The notes: generated by a model not told the origin, from the letters alone. 64,000 nt of DNA from Mycobacterium sp. EPa45 (GCF_001021385.1 NZ_CP011773.1:2480001-2544000), one strand, 5' to 3'. Shown: positions 42,156-52,361, counted from the first letter of the stretch. Numbers and translations: made by a program.

Positions 42156-43439
42156 TCAATCCGCCTCGGCGGCAGGAGCGCTCAGCGCCTCGGCCAGCAC
42201 CGGGACGACCAGTGTGCGCTGCCATGTCCTGGCCCCGCCCTCGCGCAGCGCGGCCTCGACAGCCCCGCGGACATCGTCGGTCTCCTTCCAGTCCCAGCAC
42301 AGCCTGCGGACGAGTTCGGGGGAGACGAGGTTCTCGGTCGGGACGCGGACCCGCTCGGACAGCTCGGACAGGCGCGCGCGGGCGGCGTCCAGCCGTGCGG
42401 CCGCCTCGGGTTTGCGTTTGGCCCAGCGCACCGCGGGCGGCGGCCCGTTCTGCGGCTCGGCGCTGTCCGGCGGGTCGGAATTGGTGCGGGCCGACTCCAG
42501 TGCCGCCAACCAGACGTGGGCGCTACGGCGTTGTTTGTGGCCGCCGAAGATCGGCAGCTTGGTCAGCTCCTCGACGGTCTTCGGGTCGGCGACGGCCGCG
42601 GCAATGATCGCGGCATCCGGCAGGATCCGTCCGGGGGCGATGTCGCGGCGGCGCGCGATCTGATCGCGCACAGTCCACAGTTCGCGCACCGCGGCCAGCG
42701 CCTGGCGGTCGCGCACCTTGTGGATGCCTGACGTTCGCCGCCACCGGTCGCGGCGGGTCGGCGCGGCTTCGGAGCGCCGTAGGTGCTCGAATTCCTCTGC
42801 AGCCCAATCAGATTTGCGTTGTTCATCGAGCTCTTCGGCGATCGCCTCGCGCAGTGCGATCAGTACCTCCACGTCCAGCGCGGCGTAGTTCAGCCAGGCT
42901 TCGGGCAGGGGGCGTTTGGACCAGTCCGCCGCGCCGTGGCCCTTGGCCAGGCCCAGCCCGAGCAGTCGCTGCACCATCGCGGCCAGATTCACCCGTTCGA
43001 AACCGGCCAGGCGACCGGCTAATTCGGTGTCGTAGAGCGCGGGCGGACGCATCCCCACCTCAGCCAGGCAGGGCAGGTCCTGATCGGCGGCATGCAGGAT
43101 CCACTCGTCTTCGCCCAGCACCTCGGCAACCGGCCGCAGCACGTCGATCGGACTGCTGCCGTGGTTGACCGGGTCGATCAGCACGGTGCCGGCCCCGGCG
43201 CGACGAATCTGGATCAGGTAGGCGCGGTTGGAGTAGCGGAATCCCGACGCGCGCTCGGCATCGACGGCGAACGGACCGGAGCCCTTCGCCAGCTGGTCTG
43301 CCGCCCGGGCGATCTCGTCGACGCTGACCGACACCGGCGGCACACCGTCGGCCGGGCGCAGCAGCGGAGTCGCTTCGGGAGCCTCCTCGGCTGCGGCATC
43401 GGGCGCCGCGCCGGCGGCGTCATCGTCGTGGTCTGGCAT
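42156..43439 (-). CDS. RNase D-like 3'-5' exonuclease with HRDC domain (Rv2681-like)
   Basis: A 427-residue protein. The DEDD exonuclease domain (about 50-210) has FAVDAERASGFRYSNRAYLIQIRR, LHAADQDLPCL and NYAALDVEVLIALRE, giving the acidic residues; an HRDC domain follows (about 235-315) and a C-terminal helical region. Such enzymes trim stable RNA 3' ends. The N-terminal 40 residues are acidic and Ala-rich. The upstream DUF3000 stop lies 1 base from this start, so the two form an operon. Confidence 0.9.
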   Translation of the reverse strand: MPDHDDDAAGAAPDAAAEEAPEATPLLRPADGVPPVSVSVDEIARAADQLAKGSGPFAVDAERASGFRYSNRAYLIQIRRAGAGTVLIDPVNHGSSPIDVLRPVAEVLGEDEWILHAADQDLPCLAEVGMRPPALYDTELAGRLAGFERVNLAAMVQRLLGLGLAKGHGAADWSKRPLPEAWLNYAALDVEVLIALREAIAEELDEQRKSDWAAEEFEHLRRSEAAPTRRDRWRRTSGIHKVRDRQALAAVRELWTVRDQIARRRDIAPGRILPDAAIIAAAVADPKTVEELTKLPIFGGHKQRRSAHVWLAALESARTNSDPPDSAEPQNGPPPAVRWAKRKPEAAARLDAARARLSELSERVRVPTENLVSPELVRRLCWDWKETDDVRGAVEAALREGGARTWQRTLVVPVLAEALSAPAAEAD

Positions 43440-43440
43440 A

Positions 43441-44022
43441 TCAGGCGCGTGAGCGGGAACCGAGGTCTGTCACTCCCACCGGTGGCAGGCCCGCGGCGTG
43501 TTCGAGGACTTCACAGAACGCCTGGACGTGAGTGTCGAGCGCCATGGTGGTGGCCGTCCACGATGCGCGCATTTCGAGCTGATGTGCGCGTGGAGGGCCG
43601 GAGATGTCGCCGTAGCGCACCGAGGTGGTCGCGGTGACGGTGCCGCCCAGGGCGGTGACGTGCTCGGACCTGCTGTCCAGGGCGTCGACCAGCCAGCTCC
43701 AGGCGACCTCGGGGAGCAGTGGGTCGACGGCCTCGCTGGAGTCGAGGTCGGCCTGGATGTAGGCGACCAGGCGCATGGTGCCGTCCCAGGCTTCTGACCC
43801 GTCGGGATCGTGCAGCAGGATCAGCCGGCCGAACGCGTCGCCGTCGGAGGTCTCCGGGACGATGTCGGCCTCGGGGTGCTTGACCTCGGCGCCCAGCGCA
43901 TAGCTGTACGGCGCGAGACGTTGAGGTGGACGGATGGGACCGAGTTCGATCTCCGCCCGCACCTGGGCGGTGTTCATCGCCGCCACCGCCTCGCGGAAAA
44001 GCGCGGGTTCCGCAGTGGTCAC
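43441..44022 (-). CDS. DUF3000 family protein (Rv2680-like)
   Basis: A 193-residue actinobacterial protein of unknown function. Conserved segments: PPQRLAPYSYALGAEV, GRLILLHDPDGSEAWDGTMRLVAYIQADLD and the closing HAAGLPPVGV. No catalytic motif is seen. It is the first gene in the two-gene minus-strand unit with the RNase D-like gene, a pairing conserved widely in Actinobacteria. Confidence 0.88.
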   Translation of the reverse strand: MTTAEPALFREAVAAMNTAQVRAEIELGPIRPPQRLAPYSYALGAEVKHPEADIVPETSDGDAFGRLILLHDPDGSEAWDGTMRLVAYIQADLDSSEAVDPLLPEVAWSWLVDALDSRSEHVTALGGTVTATTSVRYGDISGPPRAHQLEMRASWTATTMALDTHVQAFCEVLEHAAGLPPVGVTDLGSRSRA

Positions 44023-44084
44023 GCCAAAAGACGCTAGCCCTATCGCCGAGGTCCAGCGGGCAGGCGCGCCGATTTGGTGCCATC

Positions 44085-44227
44085 CGGCGGGCAGGAGCGG
44101 AGCGACCCGGGGATAGGCTTCGGCGGGCAGTAGCGGAGCGACCCGGGATAGGGCTCCGGCGGGCGGGAGCGGAGCGACCCGGGGATAGGCTCCGGCGGGC
44201 AGGAGCGGAGCGACCCGGGTAGGGCTC
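44085..44227. repeat. tandem array of four ~36-bp GC-rich repeats
   Basis: Four imperfect units with core GGCGGGCAGGAGCGGAGCGA followed by CCCGGGGATAGGCTC occupy 44085-44120, 44121-44156, 44157-44192 and 44193-44227. Differences are point changes (CAGTAGC, CGGGAGC) and one- or two-base indels. They fill most of the gap between DUF3000 and hemE. A related array is at 58881-58980. Confidence 0.85.
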
Positions 44228-44282
44228 AGGGCGGCTTAGGGCTCGTGGGCCGGCCCCGCGGGCTCGTGGGAACATGGACGCG

Positions 44283-45332
44283 ATGAGTACCCGTCGCCAG
44301 CTGCCCGAGGCGCCCTATCTGGCTGCCGCCACTGGCCGCAAACCCAGCCGCGTCCCGGTGTGGTTCATGCGCCAGGCCGGCCGATCGTTGCCCGAGTACC
44401 GCGAACTGCGGGCCAAGAACACGATGATGCAGGCCTGCTTCGACCCCGCCTTGATCAGTGAGATCACGTTGCAGCCGGTGCGTAGGCACGGCGTGGACGC
44501 GGCGATCCTGTTCTCCGACATCGTGGTCCCGATGCGGGCCGCGGGCATCGAACTCGACATCGTCCCCGACGTCGGCCCGGTCATCGACAATCCGGTTCGC
44601 ACAGCGGCGGACGTCAAGGCCCTGAAAGGGCTTGAGCTGCAGCGGGTCAGCGCGGTCTCGGACGCGGTGGGCATGCTGGTGGGCGAGCTCGGCGAAGTGC
44701 CGCTGATCGGCTTCGCCGGTGCCCCGTTCACGCTGGCGTCCTATCTGGTCGAAGGCGGCCCCAGCAAACTGCACGAGCGGACCAAGGCGATGATGTTCGC
44801 CGACCCGTCGACCTGGCACGCGCTGATGGGGCTGCTGACCGACCTGACGATCGCCTTCCTGAAGGTGCAGCTCGACGCCGGGGTGGACGCCATCCAGGTG
44901 TTCGACTCGTGGGCGGGCACGCTGTCGCTGGCCGACTACCGCACCCACGTGCTGCCGCACAGCTCGCGGGTGTTCGCCGCGCTGGCCGACTACCGGGTGC
45001 CGATGACACATTTCGGGGTCGGCACCGCCGAACTCCTGGGCGCCATGGGGGAGGCCGGCGCGACCGTCGTCGGCGTCGACTGGCGGACCTCGCTGGCCGA
45101 CGCCGCTCTGCGGGTCGGTCCCAAGGTGGCGTTGCAGGGCAACCTCGACCCGGTCGTGCTGCTCGCCGGCTGGCCGGTGGTCGAGCGGGCCGCGCGTTCG
45201 GTGATCGACGACGGGCGTCTGGCGGTCGACGCCGGGGCTGCCGGGCACATCTTCAACCTGGGGCACGGCGTCCTTCCGGCCACCGACCCGGGCGTGCTGA
45301 CCGATTTGGTGGGACTGGTGCACTCGTTGTGA
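44283..45332 (+). CDS. hemE: uroporphyrinogen decarboxylase
   Basis: A 349-residue enzyme converting uroporphyrinogen III to coproporphyrinogen [17 protein letters not shown] with the substrate Arg residues, [13 protein letters not shown] and [17 protein letters not shown] are signatures. ATG at 44283 ([11 protein letters not shown]) is preferred over 44274. The stop overlaps the hemY GTG in GTGA, so the two are coupled. hemE-hemY-hemQ is the coproporphyrin-dependent haem route of Actinobacteria. Confidence 0.96.
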   Translation: MSTRRQLPEAPYLAAATGRKPSRVPVWFMRQAGRSLPEYRELRAKNTMMQACFDPALISEITLQPVRRHGVDAAILFSDIVVPMRAAGIELDIVPDVGPVIDNPVRTAADVKALKGLELQRVSAVSDAVGMLVGELGEVPLIGFAGAPFTLASYLVEGGPSKLHERTKAMMFADPSTWHALMGLLTDLTIAFLKVQLDAGVDAIQVFDSWAGTLSLADYRTHVLPHSSRVFAALADYRVPMTHFGVGTAELLGAMGEAGATVVGVDWRTSLADAALRVGPKVALQGNLDPVVLLAGWPVVERAARSVIDDGRLAVDAGAAGHIFNLGHGVLPATDPGVLTDLVGLVHSL

Positions 45333-46723
45333 CCGGCTCCGGAGGGCAGGAGCCTAGCGAACCGGGGATAGGACGGCGTTATTGCGTTGTCGGGGGCGGC
45401 ATTTCGGGCTTGGTCGCAGCCTACCGACTGCGCACACTGGCCGGCCCGGACGCCGACATCACCGTGTTCGATCCGGCCGACCGGCTCGGCGGCATCCTGC
45501 GCACCGAACGGATCGCGGGCCAGTCGATGGACATCGGGGCCGAGGCATTCGTCGTGCGTCGCCCGGAAGTGCCTGCGCTGTTGGCCGAACTGGGATTGGC
45601 CGGCCGCCAGATCAGCACTACCGGAGTCCGCCCGACGATCTACAGCCAGGGTCGCCTGCATCCGCTGCCGCCCGACACCGTCAACGGCATCCCGACGTCC
45701 GCGGCGTCGGTGGCCGGACTGGTCGACGACGCCACGATCGCGCAGATAGCCGCCGAACCCAGCCGCCCGATGCACTGGCGGGTCGGCGCCGACCCTGCCG
45801 TCGGCGCCGTGGTCGCCGACCGGTTCGGCGAACAGGTCGTCGCCCGCTCGGTGGACCCGATGCTGTCCGGTGTCTATGCCGGTTCGGCGGCCACCATCGG
45901 CATCCGCTCTGCGGTGCCGACGCTGGCCGCCGCACTCGATGCGGGGGCCGGCAGCCTGACCGAGGCCGGCCGGCGCGCGCTGCCGGGCAGCACGCGTGGC
46001 CCGGTGTTCGGCGCGATCGACGGTGGCTACCAGGTGCTGCTGGACGTGCTGGTGACACGCAGCCGGCTGCACTGGGTGCAGGCGTCGATACAGCACATCG
46101 CGCCCGACGGGACGGGCTGGAACCTGTGCGATGACGAGGGCAAGTACTGGCGTGCCGACGGCGTGATCGTGGCCGTGCCGGCCCCGCGGCTGGCGCCGCT
46201 GGTGGCCGAGGTCGCGCCCGACGCGGCCGCGGCGGCCGAGCGGATTCCGGTCGCCTCCGCGGCGGTGCTCGCACTGGCGGTCCCCGGCGGTACGCCACTG
46301 CCCGCGCAGTCCGGCGTGCTGGTCGCCAGCGGAGAACCCTTGCACGCCAAAGCGATAACGCTGTCCACCCGCAAGTGGGGGACGCGCGGCAACGCCGAAT
46401 TGCTGCGGTTGTCGTTCGGGCGGTTCGGTGATGACATCGCGCGAAAGACCTCCGACACCGACCTACAGTCCTGGGCACTGGCCGATGTGTCGACGGTGTT
46501 CGGCATCGCGGTGGATCCGGTGGATGTCCGGGTGCACCGCTGGTTGGACGCGATGCCGCAGTATGCGCCCGGCCACCGCGAGCTGGCCGCCGCACTGCGG
46601 GCCGGGCTGCCACCCACCCTGGCGATCGCGGGCAACTACCTGGACGGCATCGGGGTGCCCGCATGTGTAGGGGTGGCCGGGCGGGCAGCCGAGGGTGTGG
46701 TGGCGGCCACCAGCCGCCGATAG
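45329..46723 (+). CDS. hemY: coproporphyrinogen/protoporphyrinogen III oxidase
   Basis: A 464-residue FAD enzyme. The FAD dinucleotide motif [16 protein letters not shown] starts at about residue 19, followed by [15 protein letters not shown]; the C-terminus has [27 protein letters not shown] at 45329 overlaps hemE's TGA. The first 17 residues ([17 protein letters not shown]) lie on a diverged copy of the 35-bp repeat, so this N-terminal extension is probably not ancestral. In this pathway the enzyme oxidises coproporphyrinogen III. Confidence 0.93.
   Translation: MTGSGGQEPSEPGIGRRYCVVGGGISGLVAAYRLRTLAGPDADITVFDPADRLGGILRTERIAGQSMDIGAEAFVVRRPEVPALLAELGLAGRQISTTGVRPTIYSQGRLHPLPPDTVNGIPTSAASVAGLVDDATIAQIAAEPSRPMHWRVGADPAVGAVVADRFGEQVVARSVDPMLSGVYAGSAATIGIRSAVPTLAAALDAGAGSLTEAGRRALPGSTRGPVFGAIDGGYQVLLDVLVTRSRLHWVQASIQHIAPDGTGWNLCDDEGKYWRADGVIVAVPAPRLAPLVAEVAPDAAAAAERIPVASAAVLALAVPGGTPLPAQSGVLVASGEPLHAKAITLSTRKWGTRGNAELLRLSFGRFGDDIARKTSDTDLQSWALADVSTVFGIAVDPVDVRVHRWLDAMPQYAPGHRELAAALRAGLPPTLAIAGNYLDGIGVPACVGVAGRAAEGVVAATSRR
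45337..45372 (+). repeat. diverged single copy of the 36-bp repeat inside the hemY 5' end
   Basis: CTCCGGAGGGCAGGAGCC followed by TAGCGAACCGGGGATAGG differs from the 44157-44192 unit at about four positions (CGG to GAG-like changes and GCGGAG to GCCTAG). It encodes residues about 4-15 of HemY. Confidence 0.65.
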
Positions 46724-46752
46724 CCGGACCCGTGCGTGGCACGATGGTGGCT

Positions 46753-47457
46753 ATGGCCAAACTGGACTTCGACGAGCTCAACGCCACGATCCGCTACGTG
46801 ATGTTCTCGACCTTTGCGGCGGAACCGGGCGAGTTGGGCTTCGACGAAGAGACCCGCGCCGCCGTCGTCGACGAGACCGCGACCTTCCTCAAACAACAGG
46901 AGGACAACGGCGTCGTGGTGCGCGGCATCTACGACGTCGCCGGCCTGCGCGCCGACGCAGACTTCATGTTCTGGACGCACGCTGAGCGGATCGAGTCCCT
47001 GCAGGCGACCTACAACGACTTCCGCCGGACCACCACGCTGGGCCGGGCCGTGACCCCGGTGTGGAGCGCGGTCGCGCTGCACCGGCCTGCGGAATTCAAC
47101 AAGAGCCACATCCCGGCCTTCCTGGCGGGCGAGGAGCCGGGCAATTACGTCTGCGTCTATCCGTTCGTCCGGTCGTTGGACTGGTATCTGCTGCCCGACG
47201 AGGATCGCCGCAAGATGCTGGCCGACCACGGTATGGCCGCCCGCAGCTACAAGGACGTGCGCGCCAACACCGTACCTGCCTTCGCGCTCGGCGATTACGA
47301 ATGGATTCTGGCGTTCGAAGCCCCGGAGCTGTACCGCATTGTCGACCTGATGCGTGACCTGCGGGCCACCGAAGCCCGTCGGCATGTGCGCGAGGAGACT
47401 CCGTTCTTCACCGGTCCGCGAATCGGCGTCGAAGAACTGGTCGCCAAGCTCCCGTAG
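46753..47457 (+). CDS. hemQ: coproheme decarboxylase HemQ (chlorite dismutase family)
   Basis: A 234-residue enzyme that decarboxylates coproheme III to haem b in the last step of the coproporphyrin-dependent route. ATG 46753 ([10 protein letters not shown]) is chosen among two in-frame starts. [16 protein letters not shown] and [14 protein letters not shown] segments are followed by [21 protein letters not shown], which contains the proximal heme histidine. It follows hemY by 29 bases in the same operon. Confidence 0.94.
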   Translation: MAKLDFDELNATIRYVMFSTFAAEPGELGFDEETRAAVVDETATFLKQQEDNGVVVRGIYDVAGLRADADFMFWTHAERIESLQATYNDFRRTTTLGRAVTPVWSAVALHRPAEFNKSHIPAFLAGEEPGNYVCVYPFVRSLDWYLLPDEDRRKMLADHGMAARSYKDVRANTVPAFALGDYEWILAFEAPELYRIVDLMRDLRATEARRHVREETPFFTGPRIGVEELVAKLP

Positions 47458-47514
47458 CAAACGGGCCTGTGAAGCCCCTTGTGGGCGCCCCTCGTTCGCT
47501 ACGATTGCGGCACC

Positions 47515-49971
47515 GTGAGTTCTCGCACGGCCGACACGATGGGGGCCCGCGTGACAGGGCTGAGAGCGAAGCAGGCCATAGCGTTGGTCGTCGCCCTTGT
47601 CGCGGGCGTCGTGATCATCGGGACCGTGCTGGTTCTCGGCGGCTGGTCTGACACGTCCGCACTGTCGCAGTTCACGAACACCGACAACCTCATGATGGCG
47701 CTGGCGGCACTGGCCACCGGTGCCGCAGCCAGTACGGCGCGAACGGGCCGTGGCCGGGTGCGGGGCGCCTGGATCGCCGTCGCGATCGGGCTCGGTTGCT
47801 TCACGTTCGGCGCCGCTCTCTGGCGCTACTACCAGGTCGCCGGCTATGAGCACCCGTACCCGTCGGCGGCCGATGCGGCGTATCTGGTCTTGCCGATTGC
47901 CACCGCCGTCGCCCTGCTGTTGCTGTCGTCCGGGCTCACTCGCACGTCTCGGACGCGGCTGATCCTCGACGGGCTGATCGTGGCCGGGTCGTTCACCATC
48001 GTCGGCTGGGCCGCAGTGCTCGACGAGCTGTGGAGCTCGGCGCCGGTGAACCGGCTGCAGGTGGCGGTTTCGATCAGCTACCCGGTGTTGGATGCCGCCG
48101 TCCTGACCATCGGCGTCCTCGTGGTGGCCCGTGCCCAACGGGGTCAGCGCCGAACGCCGGTGCTGCTGACGCTTGCCATGTTGGGTATCGCGATAGCCGA
48201 CGGTGTGTTCGTCTATCTGACCGCGACGCACCGCCAAACGGGCACGCAGGTGCTGGATGTCGGATGGCTGGTGGGGCTGTCGCTGTTCATCGCCGCGGCC
48301 ATCACCGGACGCGGCTTCGCGCACCGGGGAGCCGTTGCAGCGCAGACTGTTTCGTGGACATCGGTGTGGTTGCCGTTCGTCCCCGTGCTGCTGGCCAGCG
48401 CGGCGATATTCACCGAGACGCCGGAACAGATCAAGGACGGGCCCATCCCGGTGATCGGGATCGTGCTGCTGCTGGCGTTCAGTGGCCGCCAGTTGCTGGT
48501 GATGAGCGAGAACCGCAGTCTGCTCGCCACAGTCGCCGAGCAGGCCCTGCGCGATCCGCTGACCGGGGTCGGCAACCGCATCGTGTTCCGCGATCGACTG
48601 AACCACGCCATGCAGATGCGTCAGCGCGATGGTTTGTCGGTCGGAGTCCTGGTCATGGACCTCGACGACTTCAAGGTGGTCAACGACACCCTCGGTCACC
48701 CGGTCGGTGATGAACTGCTCAGCCTGGTCGCCGAGCGAATCGTCGGAAGCGTTCGGGCCGGCGACACCGTGGCGCGCCTGGGTGGTGACGAGTTCGCGGT
48801 CCTGATCGAGGGCCGGGTGGACAATTCGCAGCTGGTCGCCCACCGGGTGGTCGAGGCCTTCGATGAGCCGTTCATCGTTGACGGTCAGGATCTGCTGATC
48901 CGGCCCAGCGCCGGTCTGGCGGTCGCCGAGCGGGACGAGCCCGATCTGCTCGCCGAGGATCTGCTCAAACGTGCCGATATCGCCATGTATTCGGCGAAGC
49001 GGTCGCGTACCGGCGGCGTGCACTTGTTCAACGCGGAGATGCTGCTGGCCGAATCGCCCGACGGGGATCTTTTCACCAGCCGACCGATGCCGACGATCAG
49101 CAGTGGGGCCGGCACCATCCGGCTGTTGGGCGAGCTGCGCCAGGCCATCGATCAGTTCGAACTGACGCTGGTGTACCAGCCGAAGTTCGACCTGAACACC
49201 GCGGTGATCGTAGGGGTGGAGGCGCTGGTGCGCTGGCCCCATCCGAAGCGAGGGCTGCTGGGACCCGACGAGTTCCTTCCGCTCGTCCGCCGGTACGGGC
49301 TGATGGGGTCGATCACCGACCTGGTGGTCAATCAGGCTCTCGACGCCGTCGTGCGCTGGCGCGCAGAGTCTCTCGAAGTTCCCATCGCGGTGAACATGTT
49401 CGCGCCGTCCATGGCCGACCTGCGGCTGCCCGGCAAGATGGCCAAGGCGCTGGCCGACCGCCAGCTGAGCCCCGCCCAGCTGACGGTCGAGATCACCGAG
49501 GACCTCTTCCTGGACAACATGGAGCGCACCAAGACGGTGCTGGATCAGTTGCAGGAGCATGGAATCCGGATCGCCATCGACGATTTCGGCAGCGGTTACT
49601 CCGCGCTGTCCTACATGCGCGACCTGACCGTCGACGAGGTCAAACTGGACAAGAACTTCATCGCCCCGATTCCCGCCGACCAGCGGGCGTCCGCCGTGGT
49701 GCGAGCTGTGCTCAACCTGGCCAATGAACTGGGCCTGACAACGGTCGCCGAGGGGATCGAATCTGCCACCACCGCCGACTGGCTCCGTGAGCACGGCTGT
49801 CACGTCGGGCAGGGTTTCTACTTCAGCACGCCCTTGACGGCCGACGAACTGCGCGACGTGTTGACGAAGTGCCGGCGCGACCGATCCCGCAGGCCGCTGG
49901 GCTGCTCGCCTCGGGACGGTGCGCGCCGTTGGACGGAATCCGATGTTCCACAAATCGACCTGATCCGCTAG
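47515..49971 (+). CDS. membrane-anchored GGDEF-EAL protein 1 (c-di-GMP synthase/phosphodiesterase)
   Basis: About 818 residues. An N-terminal membrane sensor of about ten helices (about 12-335) contains HPYPSAADAAYLVLP. The diguanylate cyclase domain follows with DLDDFKVVNDTLGHPVGD and an intact GGDEF at about 423; RAGD five residues before it forms an inhibitory I-site. The EAL domain has Glu569 in VEALVRW, IAIDDFGSGYSALSYMRDL and TVAEGIE, so both active sites look intact. The start is uncertain (GTG 47515, ATG 47539 or GTG 47551). It is the first of three tandem paralogues downstream of hemQ. Confidence 0.87.
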   Translation: MSSRTADTMGARVTGLRAKQAIALVVALVAGVVIIGTVLVLGGWSDTSALSQFTNTDNLMMALAALATGAAASTARTGRGRVRGAWIAVAIGLGCFTFGAALWRYYQVAGYEHPYPSAADAAYLVLPIATAVALLLLSSGLTRTSRTRLILDGLIVAGSFTIVGWAAVLDELWSSAPVNRLQVAVSISYPVLDAAVLTIGVLVVARAQRGQRRTPVLLTLAMLGIAIADGVFVYLTATHRQTGTQVLDVGWLVGLSLFIAAAITGRGFAHRGAVAAQTVSWTSVWLPFVPVLLASAAIFTETPEQIKDGPIPVIGIVLLLAFSGRQLLVMSENRSLLATVAEQALRDPLTGVGNRIVFRDRLNHAMQMRQRDGLSVGVLVMDLDDFKVVNDTLGHPVGDELLSLVAERIVGSVRAGDTVARLGGDEFAVLIEGRVDNSQLVAHRVVEAFDEPFIVDGQDLLIRPSAGLAVAERDEPDLLAEDLLKRADIAMYSAKRSRTGGVHLFNAEMLLAESPDGDLFTSRPMPTISSGAGTIRLLGELRQAIDQFELTLVYQPKFDLNTAVIVGVEALVRWPHPKRGLLGPDEFLPLVRRYGLMGSITDLVVNQALDAVVRWRAESLEVPIAVNMFAPSMADLRLPGKMAKALADRQLSPAQLTVEITEDLFLDNMERTKTVLDQLQEHGIRIAIDDFGSGYSALSYMRDLTVDEVKLDKNFIAPIPADQRASAVVRAVLNLANELGLTTVAEGIESATTADWLREHGCHVGQGFYFSTPLTADELRDVLTKCRRDRSRRPLGCSPRDGARRWTESDVPQIDLIR

Positions 49972-49972
49972 T

Positions 49973-49978
49973 TATACT
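49973..49978 (+). promoter_or_regulatory. candidate -10 element (TATACT) before the second GGDEF-EAL gene
   Basis: TATACT in the 57-base gap lies 50 bases upstream of the ATG at 50028. No convincing -35 is seen; SigA-type promoters in mycobacteria often need none. A separate promoter for gene 2 is thus possible. Confidence 0.35.
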
Positions 49979-50027
49979 TTCGCGGCCGTCGATCACCACG
50001 TGGCGGCTTCCGGGAAGGGGGCTCGAA

Positions 50028-52361
50028 ATGCCCAGAACTTCTCATGCCGCCATTGGTGCGACCGCCATCTTCGTTGCGTTTCTGCTTCTGATCCTGGGTG
50101 ATTGGTCGATCGGTCCGTCGCTGTCGCTGATCGATGATCTGATCTTCGTCGCGCTGACGATTCCTGCGGTCGTCTTCTCCGTTGTGACAGCACGCGCGGC
50201 CCACGGGCGTTTGCGGCTGGCGTGGCTGTCGATGGCTGTCGGGTTACTGGGCTGGGGGATCGGGGAAGCGCTCTGGGCGTACTACGAAGTTCATCTGAAC
50301 GAGGTGCCGTTCCCCTCCATCGCCGATGCCGCATACCTGGTCTTCCCGGTCGGCGCCTGCGCGGCGCTGCTGCTGTTCCCGCTCGGCCACACCATCCAGT
50401 CACGGTGGCGGTTGTTTCTGGACGGGGTCATCGTCGCGATATCGCTGTTCTTGGTGAGTTGGGTGACCATTTTGGCACCGCTCTACCACTCCGGCGACTC
50501 GGATCGACTGGGATTCATTGTCTCCCTGGCGTATCCGATCTCCGATCTGGTGATCTTCACAGTTGCCGGGGTGGTGCTGGTGCGGGTGAGCGGTGAGTAT
50601 CGATTGTCGTTGACTCTGTTGACCTTGGGATTGGCTTGTTTTGCGTTGTCCGACAGTGCTTTTGTGTATCTGACGGCCAAAGGCGAATATGTGTCCGGGA
50701 ATGTCATCGACATCGGTTGGGCGGCTGGTCTTCTCCTGATCGGTGTGGCCGCGGTCGCAGGCCGCCAGGGCGCGCCCGAGGAGGGTACTGCGTTGGCCCT
50801 GCCGGGCTGGGCATCGGTGTGGCTGCCCTTCGCCCCACTGCTGTTGGCGGGACTGGTCCTGGCCGCCAAACCCGCACCGCTGCTGGAGTCCCGGGTGGTG
50901 CTTGTGGTCACGGGTCTTCTGGTGGTGACCGTTATCGCGCGCCAGTACCTGGCGGTCGGCGAGAACCGACGACTGGTGGCCACGGTTGTCGACCAGGCGC
51001 TGCACGACGCGCTGACCGGGCTGGCCAATCGCGCTCTGTTCAACGAACGGCTGGCGCACGCGATGAGAATGTTCGAGCACAACGGGATTCCGCTTGCCGT
51101 CGTGGCCGTGGACCTCAACGACTTCAAACTCGTCAACGACAACCTTGGTCATCTGGTTGGCGACGATCTGCTGGTCGGGGTCGCGCATCGGCTGCTCAAC
51201 TGTGTCCGCGCCGGCGACACGGTCGCCCGCCTCGGCGGGGACGAGTTCGCGGTGCTGGTCGAAGGCGGTGCCGAGGCGGCAGAAGGCGTCGGTCTGCGCA
51301 TCGTCGAAGCGTTCGAGGAACCGTTCCTGCTCAGCGGGCACGAGTTACTGATCCGCCCGAGTGTCGGGCTCGCCGTCGCGGAGACCGACGAGCCGCACCT
51401 GTCCGCCGAGCAATTGCTCAAGCGCGCTGACGCCGCGATGTACTCGGCCAAGCGGTTGCGGGCGCGCGGTGTGCAGACGTATTCCCCGGAGATGCAAGTG
51501 CTCTCCGACACCGAGGACAAGAGATTGTTCGGCGCGCCCGCGCCACAGCCCGGTTTGGGGCCGGCCGAGGCGATCCAGCTTCTCGGCAAGCTGCGGGTTG
51601 CCATCGACAATGCCGAACTCACCCTTGTCTATCAGCCGAAGTTCGACCTGCGAACCGGCGAGATGGTCGGTGCCGAGGCGCTGTTGCGGTGGCCGCAGGC
51701 TGACGGCAGTGTGCTGGCGCCGGAGCAGTTCCTGCCGCTGGTCCGCCGGCACGGCCTGATGGGTTCGGTCACCCAATTGGTGATCGGCAGAGCGCTCGAC
51801 GACGCGCTGGCCTGGCACCGCGCCGGGGCCGAGGTACCGGTGGCCGTCAACCTGTTCGCTCCATCGGTGGCCAACATCGGTCTGCCCGCTACGATCGCGC
51901 AGGCGCTGGCCGACCACGGTCTGCGCCCGTCCGCATTGACGGTGGAGATCACCGAGGAGTTGTTCCTCGACAGCACGGAGCGCACGCGTGCTGTGCTGGA
52001 GCAGTTGCGGCACAACGGGATTCGTATCGCGATCGATGACTTCGGCAGCGGCTATTCCGCGCTGTCCTATCTGCGCGACCTGCCGATCGACGAGGTGAAG
52101 CTGGACCGCACCTTCATCGCCTCGATCGTGACCGACCAGCGGGCGGCGGCGGTCGTGCGGGCGGTGGTCGACCTCGCGCACGTGCTGGGTCTGACGGTCG
52201 TGGTGGAGGGTGTCGAGGACGAGCCGACGGCAGCGCTGGTGAGTCAACTCGGGTGCGACATCGGCCAGGGCTTCTATTACGGCATGCCTCTTCCGCCGGA
52301 CGAGTTGCTGAGGTCATTCAAGACTGCCGTTTCCGGTTCTCAGCTCGGGCCAGGTTGCTAA
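50028..52361 (+). CDS. membrane-anchored GGDEF-EAL protein 2
   Basis: A 777-residue paralogue of the neighbouring proteins. Membrane domain about 8-305 with VPFPSIADAAYLVFP; GGDEF at about 403 in RAGDTVARLGGDEF (I-site RAGD), with VDLNDFKLVNDNLGHLVGDD before it; EAL with Glu550 in AEALLRW, AIDDFGSGYSALSYLRDL, and VVEGVE. All catalytic signatures look intact. The ATG at 50028 follows GGAAGGGGG. The gap to gene 1 is 56 bases and to gene 3 is 70 bases. The membrane region is the most divergent part from gene 1. Confidence 0.88.
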   Translation: MPRTSHAAIGATAIFVAFLLLILGDWSIGPSLSLIDDLIFVALTIPAVVFSVVTARAAHGRLRLAWLSMAVGLLGWGIGEALWAYYEVHLNEVPFPSIADAAYLVFPVGACAALLLFPLGHTIQSRWRLFLDGVIVAISLFLVSWVTILAPLYHSGDSDRLGFIVSLAYPISDLVIFTVAGVVLVRVSGEYRLSLTLLTLGLACFALSDSAFVYLTAKGEYVSGNVIDIGWAAGLLLIGVAAVAGRQGAPEEGTALALPGWASVWLPFAPLLLAGLVLAAKPAPLLESRVVLVVTGLLVVTVIARQYLAVGENRRLVATVVDQALHDALTGLANRALFNERLAHAMRMFEHNGIPLAVVAVDLNDFKLVNDNLGHLVGDDLLVGVAHRLLNCVRAGDTVARLGGDEFAVLVEGGAEAAEGVGLRIVEAFEEPFLLSGHELLIRPSVGLAVAETDEPHLSAEQLLKRADAAMYSAKRLRARGVQTYSPEMQVLSDTEDKRLFGAPAPQPGLGPAEAIQLLGKLRVAIDNAELTLVYQPKFDLRTGEMVGAEALLRWPQADGSVLAPEQFLPLVRRHGLMGSVTQLVIGRALDDALAWHRAGAEVPVAVNLFAPSVANIGLPATIAQALADHGLRPSALTVEITEELFLDSTERTRAVLEQLRHNGIRIAIDDFGSGYSALSYLRDLPIDEVKLDRTFIASIVTDQRAAAVVRAVVDLAHVLGLTVVVEGVEDEPTAALVSQLGCDIGQGFYYGMPLPPDELLRSFKTAVSGSQLGPGC

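Noticed and set aside
44085..44227. Interpretation of the tandem repeats as a CRISPR array
   Set aside because: Units are contiguous without unique spacers and no cas genes are nearby.
46636..49953. A very long (1,105-codon) open frame on the minus strand opposite the first GGDEF-EAL gene
   Set aside because: GC-rich codon bias creates long open antisense frames. The sense strand has clear domains; the antisense translation is low in recognisable motifs and rich in Arg/Gly/His/Gln.
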